This document shows positions 1-6,451 of a stretch of 6,505 nt of DNA, one piece after another. The DNA comes from Verrucomicrobiota bacterium. Lineage in GTDB: Bacteria; Verrucomicrobiota; Verrucomicrobiia; Verrucomicrobiales; Akkermansiaceae. Where the stretch lies: contig JAPLUJ010000270.1 in the NCBI GenBank assembly GCA_026397695.1, positions 1 to 6,505 of the forward strand, given 5' to 3'. Below the pieces are notes generated by a model, which searched no databases, was not told the origin of the DNA, and was given only the letters and a program-made list of their open reading frames with translations. The position numbers and the translations under genes were made by a program. Within the stretch, counting starts at the first letter, position 1. The number at the start of each line of letters is the position of its first letter.

Positions 1-7
1 AACCCCA

Positions 8-34
8 GGGCCGCCGATCACAAATCGGCGGCCC
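8..34. repeat. Perfect stem-loop, 11-bp arms
   Basis: Arms GGGCCGCCGAT (8-18) and ATCGGCGGCCC (24-34) are perfectly complementary around the 5-nt loop CACAA. The stem is very GC-rich. No run of T follows on either strand, so it is not a classical intrinsic terminator. It could still be a terminator of a gene lying left of the window, or an interspersed palindromic repeat. The structure is seen directly; the role is unknown. Confidence 0.75.
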
Positions 35-53
35 GGCTACCTTCCGCGATAGC

Positions 54-72
54 GCGCTCTCGCTGAGAGCGC
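54..72. repeat. Perfect stem-loop, 8-bp arms
   Basis: GCGCTCTC (54-61) and GAGAGCGC (65-72) are perfectly complementary around the loop GCT. It lies 19 bp after the larger stem-loop at 8-34. The two may form one transcript-end or repeat structure. No T tract is present, and no function can be assigned. Confidence 0.6.
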
Positions 73-88
73 AAGCCAAGGAGGGATT

Positions 89-153
89 CAAGAGGGGCAT
101 GCAAGAGGCACACTCAAGAGAGGCATTTAAAAGAGGGGCCTTCAAGAGGGGCA
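89..153 (+). repeat. Degenerate 13-bp tandem repeat, about five copies
   Basis: The core AAGAG recurs at 90, 103, 116, 131 and 144, so the spacings are 13, 13, 15 and 13 bp. The consensus on the plus strand is roughly CAAGAGGGGCATT, with copies varying in the number of G and in the last bases. The array is purine-rich on this strand. It lies between the stem-loops at the window edge and the IS relic, with no coding sequence on either strand that I can support. It could be a protein-binding iteron array, a decayed minisatellite or part of a nonautonomous element. Confidence 0.6.
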
Positions 154-186
154 CGGACGCGTTCGGCGAGCTCAGCCGAGCCGGCC

Positions 187-214
187 CGCCCGTGATGTTC
201 TTCCCCAACGGGCG
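187..214. repeat. Inverted repeat, 7-bp arms in a GC-rich block
   Basis: CGCCCGT (187-193) pairs with ACGGGCG (208-214) around a 14-nt loop. Further imperfect pairing is possible outside the arms (GGCCC against GAGCC). It sits just beyond the C-terminal side of the IS630 relic on the minus strand. It could be a stem-loop terminator-like structure or another interspersed repeat. Nothing else identifiable was seen between 154 and 227. Confidence 0.4.
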
Positions 215-227
215 AGCCGCCCAATAC

Positions 228-536
228 TGTTTACTTTGTACTCCACTTCATAAATTCGCTCACGTATTTCAGGCGGCCTTGGTCGCAAGTGGATGCGGAT
301 TCTCATGGAGTCGATGAATGAGTTTGTTGAGGTCAGGGACGGATGGCGTCCTGATGTAACCAGCGCCATATTGTTGTTTGACTCAACCGGGCTACGAGGC
401 CGCTTTGGCACACATGCCGGGTCAATTCGCTCAAACTCCAGCGGGAAAGCGGCACCTCATGCTGCGCGGGCAGCTCGCACGCCAAGGCCTTATGGGTTCT
501 CGCGAAGCAGGGAGTGGGGCCTGTGAAGGCTGGCGG
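228..536 (-). mobile_element. IS630-family element relic (nonautonomous, internally deleted)
   Basis: The stretch carries both ends of an IS630-type transposase coding sequence on the minus strand, with the middle missing. The N-terminal piece merges into the 3' end of the SWIM gene near 520-540. Beyond the transposase stop at 269-271 there is an AT-richer tract (about 228-268), unlike the flanking GC-rich DNA, which is probably the original end of the element. I could not identify paired terminal inverted repeats or a TA target duplication, so both boundaries are approximate. The element cannot move itself. Confidence 0.6.
269..536 (-). pseudogene. IS630-family transposase remnant, DDE domain deleted
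   Basis: Two pieces in different frames are visible. The first (codons about 536 down to a stop at 333-335) reads PPAFT, then ALACELPAQHEVPLSRWSL and TTIWRWLHQDAIRP. This is the winged helix/HTH region that precedes the catalytic domain in IS630 transposases; PLSRWS and the WRWL...IRP pattern are characteristic. The second (334-269) reads DLNKLIHRLHENP...KAA followed by TGA, which resembles the family's C-terminal tail (a DL-x-x-L motif near the stop). In intact members roughly 250 residues, including the DDE triad, lie between them. Here they are joined directly at about 333-340 with a frame change. The true start codon is lost; the ATG at 588-590 belongs to the neighbouring gene's DNA. This is a clear fossil, with family assignment from recalled motif resemblance. 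Confidence 0.7.
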
Positions 537-1476
537 CTTGGAGCTTGAGGGGACCGGTTTTGCTTTCCCAGTTGGTGACGGTCTGGGCACTGACGCCGAG
601 TTTGGCAGCGAAGGCGGCGCGGCTGAGACCGAGGGTCTTGCGGAGTTTGCTTACGCTCGCGGCGCTGGCTTTGAAGGCGGAGTCGGCTGGCTTTTTGGCC
701 GTGGATTTAGTCGGCTTGTCATTTGCCTTGGGCGAGGTGGCGGCTGCGGGTTCGACTTCGAGGTCGATGCCGAAGACGTCGCCGAGCTTGGCCGGGTCGA
801 GGGTGCGGCGGCGACCGGAGGGATGGGTGGCACCGCCGAGGGTGCTGGCGGTGGCGGCGGCGGAAATGAGGTCGTTGTGATCGACGCCGCGCAGTTTGAA
901 GAGGAGCTCGGGATGGGTATCGAGGCGGGTGCCGACGCCATAGAGCACGGCGGCGACGTGTTTGCACATGGTGGCCCAGTCGGGGCAGGAACAGTTGAGC
1001 TTGATCTCCTTGGGTTTGGGAAAAAGCCCGTCGTTAGGATCGGTGACGATGGCCATGATCTCATCGGAGATTTTACCTTGGAGCAGTTCTATGAGCGAAC
1101 CGATCTTGCCCTGGCAACGTGCCTGGATGGTTTTCCATTTTTGCGCGGGGAGCGGAGTGATGTGGATGGTTTCCTCATAGAGTTCCGAGCCTTGGACCAG
1201 GGCGCTGACGGTACCGGGTTCGATGCCGAGGTGGAGGACCGAGCCGTTGCGGACATAAGTGCGGCCGCGTGGCAGGCGGTTTGCGTAATCACTGAAGGAT
1301 TCAAGATGCTTGCACCAGGCGTGCCCCCAGAAGCTAACCGCGATTTTGCTGCGGTGGCTGAGCTCGCCTAACGGTTCAATGACGCGGCCCTTCTTCTCAA
1401 GGGCTTGGATTTGCTTCCGGCCCTGGACTTTGCGTTGGGCGACGGAGACGTACGGCTTGTAAAAAAAGCGGCTCAT
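490..1476 (-). CDS. SWIM zinc-finger protein with C-terminal XRE-like HTH, 3' end altered
   Basis: The product has 328 residues. Residues 1-160 match the conserved N-terminal region of bacterial SWIM proteins (WGHAWCKHLESFSDYANRLPRGRTYVRNG at about 50-78; GSLIELLQGKISDEIM at 126-141). The SWIM zinc site is Cys162, Cys164, Cys171 and His173 (CSCPDWATMCKH). A low-complexity Ala/Lys/Pro/Ser linker (about 205-274) follows, then an XRE-like helix-turn-helix (about 276-312; LGLSRAAFAAKLGVSAQTVTNW). SWIM domains bind nucleic acid or protein, and in bacteria the genes are commonly next to SNF2 ATPases, so a partner or targeting role for the upstream SNF2 protein is likely. The start ATG at 1476 is the first possible one after an in-frame TGA at 1501-1503. 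Residues after about 315 (SLHRPHSLLRENP) are read out of frame from IS630-derived DNA, which also provides the stop. The native tail is therefore lost, but the zinc site and HTH remain. It lies 28 bp downstream of the AIPR gene and is probably co-transcribed with it. Confidence 0.9.
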   Translation of the reverse strand: MSRFFYKPYVSVAQRKVQGRKQIQALEKKGRVIEPLGELSHRSKIAVSFWGHAWCKHLESFSDYANRLPRGRTYVRNGSVLHLGIEPGTVSALVQGSELYEETIHITPLPAQKWKTIQARCQGKIGSLIELLQGKISDEIMAIVTDPNDGLFPKPKEIKLNCSCPDWATMCKHVAAVLYGVGTRLDTHPELLFKLRGVDHNDLISAAATASTLGGATHPSGRRRTLDPAKLGDVFGIDLEVEPAAATSPKANDKPTKSTAKKPADSAFKASAASVSKLRKTLGLSRAAFAAKLGVSAQTVTNWESKTGPLKLQAASLHRPHSLLRENP

Positions 1477-1496
1477 GATTGCGTTGATACAACTTT

Positions 1497-1506
1497 CACC
1501 TCACCT
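1497..1506 (-). promoter_or_regulatory. Doubled Shine-Dalgarno-like AGGTG, distant from the SWIM start
   Basis: On the minus strand AGGTGAGGTG overlaps the TAG stop of the AIPR gene and ends 20 nt before the ATG of the SWIM gene. The spacing is longer than the usual 5-10 nt, and no better site lies closer. The overlap with the upstream stop suggests translational coupling between the two genes. This is a weak inference. Confidence 0.3.
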
Positions 1507-3421
1507 AATCCGAGACTTTGCTATCAAACAGGTCAGCTCCGCCCGCAGCTTGCGGCCAGGATTCAGTCAGGAACTTCGTAAAAGCGGTGTTCTTCAGAGC
1601 GGAATCCTCATTGCCACCATGATTCTCAATGAACTCGGCCCGCTTTGCGGTGAAGTGATTTGAGGCCGCTGCATAATATCTTTCCACGGACTTGCCGAGC
1701 AGCGTCATCAGATCACGGATTGAATTGGGAGAAGGATCATTCTCCGCCTGCTTGGTGATGTGATCGGTTAGGACTCCGGCCTCGGCGATGAAGATCAGCC
1801 ACGCGACAAAGTATGTCCCTTTGCGGAGGGCACCCTTAATGTTCTTGTTCTTGGAAGCGGCGATCTTCCCCTTGCACGCTTCCCGGATGGCCCACGCCGT
1901 GAAGATTTGCAATGCCCGGGTCCTGGCGGTGGACCCTGGAGTGAACTCTTTGCCAATAGCCTTTGCCGCATCTTCGTAGTCATCATCCGCCGAATCCCCT
2001 TGGAGATTGAAAACCCGGAAGTATTCCTTATCCCGGCCAAACAGCTCACGAATGCTGAGTGAATTCCGTAGTTTCGATGGCTGCCCCTCAATGACACCGA
2101 GATAGGACATGGCGGCATCCTCCTTGGAAAAGACGTGGCTGTAGCCCACCCCCGGAAGATCCTCGCCCGTCTTGCGCTCGTAGCCAACGCCATACTCCGC
2201 GAAGAGCCGTTGTAGCGCGATCTGGGTTGGATCATTAGCCACCAGATCCTGCGGCCGGATCGCGTTCTGGGAATTGGTGGCGATGATGAGGGCATCGAGA
2301 AATTCCCGGTTCGCCGGATCAATTTCGTAAATCCGCACCATGACATTGGAATTGCCCTGGAATTTGTCCTTCAGATCAGTCGAATACTTCGCGTGATAAA
2401 GGGCGTTGACCGTCTGGCAGCCATTGATGATCTGCATGTTCGACAACCGGATACGCATCCTTCCACCACTTCTCGAACCGTCAACGACCACCTCGTCGGC
2501 AGTGATGCTGACTCCGTTGTTCATGAATCCAAACCAGGAACTGTGATCGCTGGTCACCGTGCCGATGATCCGGCGATTGACTTCTTTGCCCGTCCCAAGG
2601 AAATAGCGGACGTTGAGTTCGAACAACTCATTGTTGCTGTAGCGGTCCACCAACCTGGTGAATTGGTTCACATTCGCGAATCCTACGAGAACCTTGATAG
2701 GCATACCGTTTGGATTCGGTCCGATTTCATGAAGCAAGTAGGGTTCGGGGGAGCGCTCGGTGTTGATTTCAAGGGTCTCCTCTACAATGGGCACACGCCC
2801 CTGTGTGACGAGATTGTAAAAATCGATGGCACCGTAGGTTTCGAAGGTGAAGCCGTAGGCTTGGCGGTCCGCCGCGAAATACTGGCGGATTTCATCCACC
2901 TTCGACGCGTCCGTGTGGCTGACGTTCTGGCCGTTAACGATGTAGTAACATTGGATCCTGACCCGCTTTGCCCGGCGGTTGGTCTTGCGTGCCTCATCGA
3001 CAGCCATCCGCACCTCGGCGAAGGCTTCCAAGGTTTTTTCGTCCTGAAGATCGGAGCGCAGGAAGACCCGGTTCATCCGGTCCACAAACGCATAAAGCTC
3101 CTTGGTCGAAACGCCGCCCTTATATGTTTCGGAATACTTGAACTGAAAGAGCTTCAACTCAATCTCGTTGCCTTGGTCGAGAATAAGGTAGGCATCAAGG
3201 CTTTCCTCTTGTTTCCCGGTGACATTGTGATCGGTGAAAACCAGCAACTCGAACAACTCATCGTCCTGGAGAAAGGTCAGCAACTGGACCGAAAGATACT
3301 CATAGAGGCGCTTGTAGTCGGTCCGCTTGAAGCCCCAGGAGGGATTGCGGCCTGCTATGCGTTCCATCCGTCGTTTGAGGATGGATATATGTTCGGTGGC
3401 TACTTGGGCGTTTTTCTTCAT
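1505..3421 (-). CDS. AIPR family protein (abortive infection / phage resistance type)
   Basis: The product has 638 residues. The AIPR core (PF10592-type) is recognisable: LNVRYFLG at 269-276, SWFGFMNNGVSITADE at 295-310, LSNMQIINGCQTVNAL at 326-341 and IATNSQNAIRPQDLVAND at 380-397. The N-terminal part holds a PD-(D/E)XK-like arrangement, Asp76 in SLDAYLI followed by Gln93-x-Lys95 in LFQFKYSE. This suggests a nuclease of the Q-x-K variant type, as in Mrr-like enzymes. The family is named for phage-resistance proteins, and members recur beside restriction-modification and other defence genes. I see no signal peptide or membrane segment, so a cytoplasmic protein is expected. The first ATG (3421) has no clear Shine-Dalgarno; the ATG of Met19 (3367) is an alternative. 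Base composition is visibly less GC-rich than in the flanking SNF2 and SWIM genes, consistent with separate acquisition. A 167-bp gap separates it from the SNF2 stop; I found no convincing promoter or terminator there. Confidence 0.88.
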   Translation of the reverse strand: MKKNAQVATEHISILKRRMERIAGRNPSWGFKRTDYKRLYEYLSVQLLTFLQDDELFELLVFTDHNVTGKQEESLDAYLILDQGNEIELKLFQFKYSETYKGGVSTKELYAFVDRMNRVFLRSDLQDEKTLEAFAEVRMAVDEARKTNRRAKRVRIQCYYIVNGQNVSHTDASKVDEIRQYFAADRQAYGFTFETYGAIDFYNLVTQGRVPIVEETLEINTERSPEPYLLHEIGPNPNGMPIKVLVGFANVNQFTRLVDRYSNNELFELNVRYFLGTGKEVNRRIIGTVTSDHSSWFGFMNNGVSITADEVVVDGSRSGGRMRIRLSNMQIINGCQTVNALYHAKYSTDLKDKFQGNSNVMVRIYEIDPANREFLDALIIATNSQNAIRPQDLVANDPTQIALQRLFAEYGVGYERKTGEDLPGVGYSHVFSKEDAAMSYLGVIEGQPSKLRNSLSIRELFGRDKEYFRVFNLQGDSADDDYEDAAKAIGKEFTPGSTARTRALQIFTAWAIREACKGKIAASKNKNIKGALRKGTYFVAWLIFIAEAGVLTDHITKQAENDPSPNSIRDLMTLLGKSVERYYAAASNHFTAKRAEFIENHGGNEDSALKNTAFTKFLTESWPQAAGGADLFDSKVSD

Positions 3422-4724
3422 GGCGATGGCAAGGTGCTGAGGGTAGTACGCGGGAAGCTACTGAACTAAGGGCGATTACTGGAGGCGATGTGAGTCTGGG
3501 ATTTCACGGCCTTGGCCACAAGGGAAAAGGAGACGGGAAGCTGGGGAAAGTCCGTGATTCATGGCGGGGATGAGGTGCATGGGGCAGTTCAAGCGCTGGC
3601 GGCCTGGAGGTCGAGGCGGATGAAGTCGAGCAGTTCAGCGTTGTTCATTTCGGTGAGGGATTTTTCGCTGCCGCCGGTGAGGATGGCATCGGCGGTATTT
3701 TGTTTTTCCGTGATGAGACTGTCGATTTTTTCCTCGAGGGTGCCGGAAGTGATGAATTTGTGGACCAGGACATTGCGTTTTTGGCCGATGCGGAAGGCGC
3801 GGTCGGTGGCCTGGTTTTCCACGGCGGGGTTCCACCAGCGGTCAAAGTGGATGACGTGGGTGGCGGCGGTTAGATTGAGTCCGGTGCCGCCGGCCTTGAG
3901 CGAGAGGACAAAGAACGGCGGGCCGTCGTCGCGCTGGAATTGCTGGACCATGTTCTGGCGGTGCTTGACGGCGGTGCCGCCGTGCAGGACAAGGCCGCGG
4001 CGGCCGAAGACGGCGGCGAGGCAGGACTCCAACGGGTCGGTCAACTCGCGGAACTGGGTGAACACGAGGGCCTTCTCACCGCGCGAGGCGATTTCCTCGC
4101 AGAGGGCGGCAAGGCGCGTGAACTTGGCACTATGAGAGGGATCGTAGTTGCCGGATTTCGTGAGCTGGTCGGGGTGGTTGCAGATTTGCTTGAAGCGCAT
4201 CAGATAGGCCAGCACCAGGCCGCGGCGCTCGATGCCAACGATGGTTTCGAGGGCTTTGGCGAGGGCGTCCGCGTTTTGCTGATAGAGCCGGGCCTGGGTG
4301 GGGGAGAGGCCGCAGAAGACTTTCATCTCGGTCTTGTCCGGGAGGTCGGAGATGATCGACTTGTCGGTCTTGAGGCGGCGCAGGATGTAGGGGGCGACGA
4401 GGCGGCGCAGGGGCGCGTAGTGGGATGAATTGTCGCTGGTGATTTGTTTGACGAAGGTGGCGAACTGGCCGGCGCTGCCTAACAATCCCGGGTTGATGAA
4501 ATCGAACAGCGACCAGAGATCGCCGAGGTGGTTCTCGACCGGGGTGCCTGTTAGGACCATGCGGGCATCGGTCTGGAGTTTGCGCACGGCTTTGCTCTGG
4601 CGGGCGGCGTGGTTTTTGATCGCCTGGGCTTCATCGAGGATGACCCAGCCCCAGCGGGTGGCGGCGGGCCAGTCGAGGCGGGCCACCATGCCGTAAGTGG
4701 TGATGATGAGGTCGGTGGCAGCGA

Positions 4725-4822
4725 GTTGGGCGGCGGTAGGCGCGATGGTGTCGCCCGCGGAACGGTGGGCGACGGTTGGGCGGTGGTGGGCGCGGTGGTG
4801 TCGCCCACGGAGCGGTGGGCGA
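4725..4822. repeat. 50-bp tandem duplication breaking the SNF2 reading frame
   Basis: Positions 4725-4772 align with 4775-4822 at an exact 50-bp offset: 43 of 48 positions are identical. The differences are at 4734/4784, 4738/4788, 4745/4795, 4757/4807 and 4762/4812, and all five are transitions. Each copy, read in the frame that suits it, encodes the same peptide type: HRS(A/V)GDT(I/T)APT(A/T)AQ. Two differences are silent and three conservative. Because 50 is not a multiple of three, two copies shift the frame, whereas one copy (or four) would keep it. Confidence 0.92.
4801..4822. repeat. Palindrome within the 50-bp repeat unit
   Basis: TCGCCCAC (4801-4808) pairs perfectly with GTGGGCGA (4815-4822) around GGAGCG. 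The first repeat copy has the same structure at 4751-4772 with one arm mismatch (TCGCCCGC against GTGGGCGA). A further GTGGGCG at 4786-4792 can pair with CGCCCAC at 4802-4808. The locus can thus fold into alternative hairpins, a setting that favours replication slippage. It might also be an interspersed palindromic repeat that entered the gene. Confidence 0.7.
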
Positions 4823-6314
4823 TGTGGAGGCGCAGGGTGGGGGCGAAGTTGGCGGCTTCGCGCTGCCAGTGGCCTATGAGCGAGGCGGGCACGACGAGCA
4901 GACTCGGCGGGCTGCCGGGCATTTCCTGTTGTTTGCGCAGCAGGGCGGCGAGGACTTGGATGGTTTTGCCGAGGCCCATGTCGTCGGCGAGGCAGGCACC
5001 GAGGCCGGCGCGGGCGCAGAACCAGAGCCAATCGAGGCCGCGTTCCTGATAGGGACGCAGCGTTGCGCGCAGGGTTGGCGGTGGCGCTGCGGCGTCCGGC
5101 GTGGTGAGGCGACGCAGCGTTTCCGCGAGTTGTGTTCCGGCTTGGGCGAAGGCCCACTCGCGGTGTTCTTCGAGTTCGTCGGCATCCTTGAGATTGGCGG
5201 GCGCACCGGCTAACAGACGCATGCCTTCGATGAATGATATGCCATCACTAACATCAATGGACTGCCAGTGGTCGAGCGCTTGCTGGAGCTTTGCGCGGTC
5301 CACTTCGATCCACTGGCCGCGGAACAGAACGAGCCCGTCCCCGCCTAACAGGAGTTCCTGGATTTCCCGGGCGCTGAGTTTGTGGCCATCGACGACAACA
5401 TCGAGTCTGAAATCGAGCATGGCGTCGAGGCCGCAGGAAGTGCCATTTTTTTCGCCGATGGTCGCGGCGACCTGCGGACGTTTGCCGCGTTTTTGCCACC
5501 AATTCGGCAGGCGCACGAGCAAGCCGGCGTCCTCGTAGGCAGGGATGTGGCGGAGGAATTCGTAGGCTTCCTGCGGGGTCCATGCGAGCGGGTGGAAGAC
5601 ATCGCCGGAGTCCACCAGAGATGTCATCAGCGGGCAGGCTTTGGCGGCGGCGTGCAGCGGGGTGAGCAGCTTGAGCAGGGCGGGTTTGTTTTTCGTGCCG
5701 CTGAATTCCTGGAGTGCCTTGCCGAGGGGAAGCTGGGTGAGGCGTCCGGATTGCGAGAGGCCAGACGCGTAGGAGGCCATGAAGGCGAACGGGCAATCCG
5801 GGTCGTTCTTGTTTTCCGCTAGATGCAGCGTGACGCGTCCGACACGCGACCAGGCGGGGGCGTGGCGCTGTAGGAAAGCGGCGATGCTTTTCTCACTGGC
5901 AATCCGGGCGGCGGTCCAATCGGCAAGGCGCTTCCAAAGCGCGCGGAACATGTCGGGCGAGAGGTATTCCGCACCGCGCATCGGCGGCGCGTTGAGCGTC
6001 CATGTGGCGAGGGTGGCGGCATCGGGAGGAGGTGGCAAATCGGGGATCTCGTCGCCACCCTCGGGGACTTGGCAGAGATTGCGGATGAAGTGGTCCGCCA
6101 CCGATTTCCAGAACTGGCATGCGGCATCGGCATCGGCTTCGGCGGCTTGGCCACCAAGGGCTATCAGTCCGGCGGGCTCGGACTCCGTGAAGGCCCGCCA
6201 CGCGCCGCATAGCGGGTTTTCGCAGACGACCACGCCGCCCGGTGTGAATCCGAACGAACCCAGCGGAGCGACGGACAAAGAGACTGTTGCAGCGGTGGCG
6301 GGCATGGCGGACGA

Positions 6315-6319
6315 CCCTT
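6315..6319 (-). promoter_or_regulatory. Ribosome binding site of the SNF2 gene
   Basis: AAGGG on the minus strand ends 9 nt before the ATG at 6303-6305. It supports this start over the in-frame GTG at 6342-6344, which has no purine-rich sequence at the right distance. Confidence 0.5.
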
Positions 6320-6360
6320 GTAAACGGAGTGTGGCGAATGTCACTCGTTTTGACTGGCCA

Positions 6361-6379
6361 CCACAGATACCATCTGCGG
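6361..6379. promoter_or_regulatory. Inverted repeat upstream of the SNF2 gene, possible operator
   Basis: CCACAGAT (6361-6368) and ATCTGCGG (6372-6379) form an 8-bp inverted repeat with one mismatch around ACC. It lies 56 bp upstream of the SNF2 start codon, in the region between SNF2 and a possible divergent gene. That position suits a dimeric regulator's operator, but it could also be a hairpin in the leader. A TTGACT hexamer on the plus strand just left of it (6350-6355) resembles a -35 box, without a matching -10. Confidence 0.4.
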
Positions 6380-6392
6380 TTTCATTTCTCTT

Positions 6393-6421
6393 TCTAGTGT
6401 TCTGTCGCAGAAATGACTAGA
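6393..6421. promoter_or_regulatory. Nested inverted repeat in the divergent intergenic region
   Basis: TCTAGT (6393-6398) pairs with ACTAGA (6416-6421), and inside them TTCTG (6400-6404) pairs with CAGAA (6408-6412) around TCG. The two stems are separated by unequal bulges of 1 and 3 bases. It lies 14 bp right of the inverted repeat at 6361-6379. It could be a second operator, or one regulatory unit with the first. Confidence 0.4.
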
Positions 6422-6451
6422 CACTCGATATTTCCCTTGCCATGATCCGGC

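Larger units (their letters stand above)
3589..6305 (-). pseudogene. SNF2-family helicase-like ATPase, frameshifted by a 50-bp tandem duplication
   Basis: Two overlapping frames make one SNF2 protein. The N-terminal frame starts at ATG 6305, with AAGGG nine bases upstream; a GTG at 6344 in the same frame has no ribosome site. It carries a PF12419-like SNF2-associated region (about 235-350; LLVRLPNWW, GLDAMLDFRLD), the SNF2 entry LRPYQERGLDWLW (about 416), Walker A DDMGLGKT (441-448) and motif Ia LLVVPASLIGHW. After about residue 511 it runs into nonsense and stops at 4551. The C-terminal frame resumes at about 4774 and contains ITTYG, DEAQ (Walker B), LTGTP (motif III), AGGTGLNL (motif V) and QATDRAFRIGQ (motif VI), ending at 3589. 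Dropping one 50-bp repeat unit at 4725-4822 gives a continuous 888-residue protein. As written, the product has motif I without motif II and should have no ATPase activity. Such ATPases translocate on DNA and often pair with SWIM proteins, here encoded downstream. Confidence 0.88.

Noticed and set aside
89..153. CRISPR-like array
   Set aside because: The units are contiguous 13-bp degenerate repeats with no spacers.
172..411. 79-codon minus-strand frame across the IS relic and repeats
   Set aside because: It crosses the transposase fragments in a third frame and continues into noncoding GC-rich DNA, with no recognisable protein.
514..1371. 285-codon plus-strand frame, glycine-rich, opposite the SWIM gene
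   Set aside because: Gly/Ala/Glu-rich mirror of a GC-rich coding strand; the minus strand has an intact SWIM zinc site and HTH.
2393..3469. 358-codon open frame on the plus strand opposite the AIPR gene
   Set aside because: It is antisense to a protein with clear AIPR motifs, its translation resembles no family I know, and it arises from the codon periodicity of the true gene.
3422..3588. 34-codon minus-strand frame (MHLIPAMNHGLSP...) between SNF2 and AIPR
   Set aside because: No ribosome binding site and no recognisable features; short frames of this size are expected by chance.
4740..4830. Programmed ribosomal frameshift as explanation for the split SNF2 gene
   Set aside because: No slippery heptamer was seen, and the exact 50-bp duplication accounts fully for the frame change.
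1335..5350. Recurrent CTAAC/GTTAG pentamers in the GC-rich SWIM and SNF2 genes
   Set aside because: About seven occurrences; a rough estimate from base composition gives about four, so this is not a meaningful excess.
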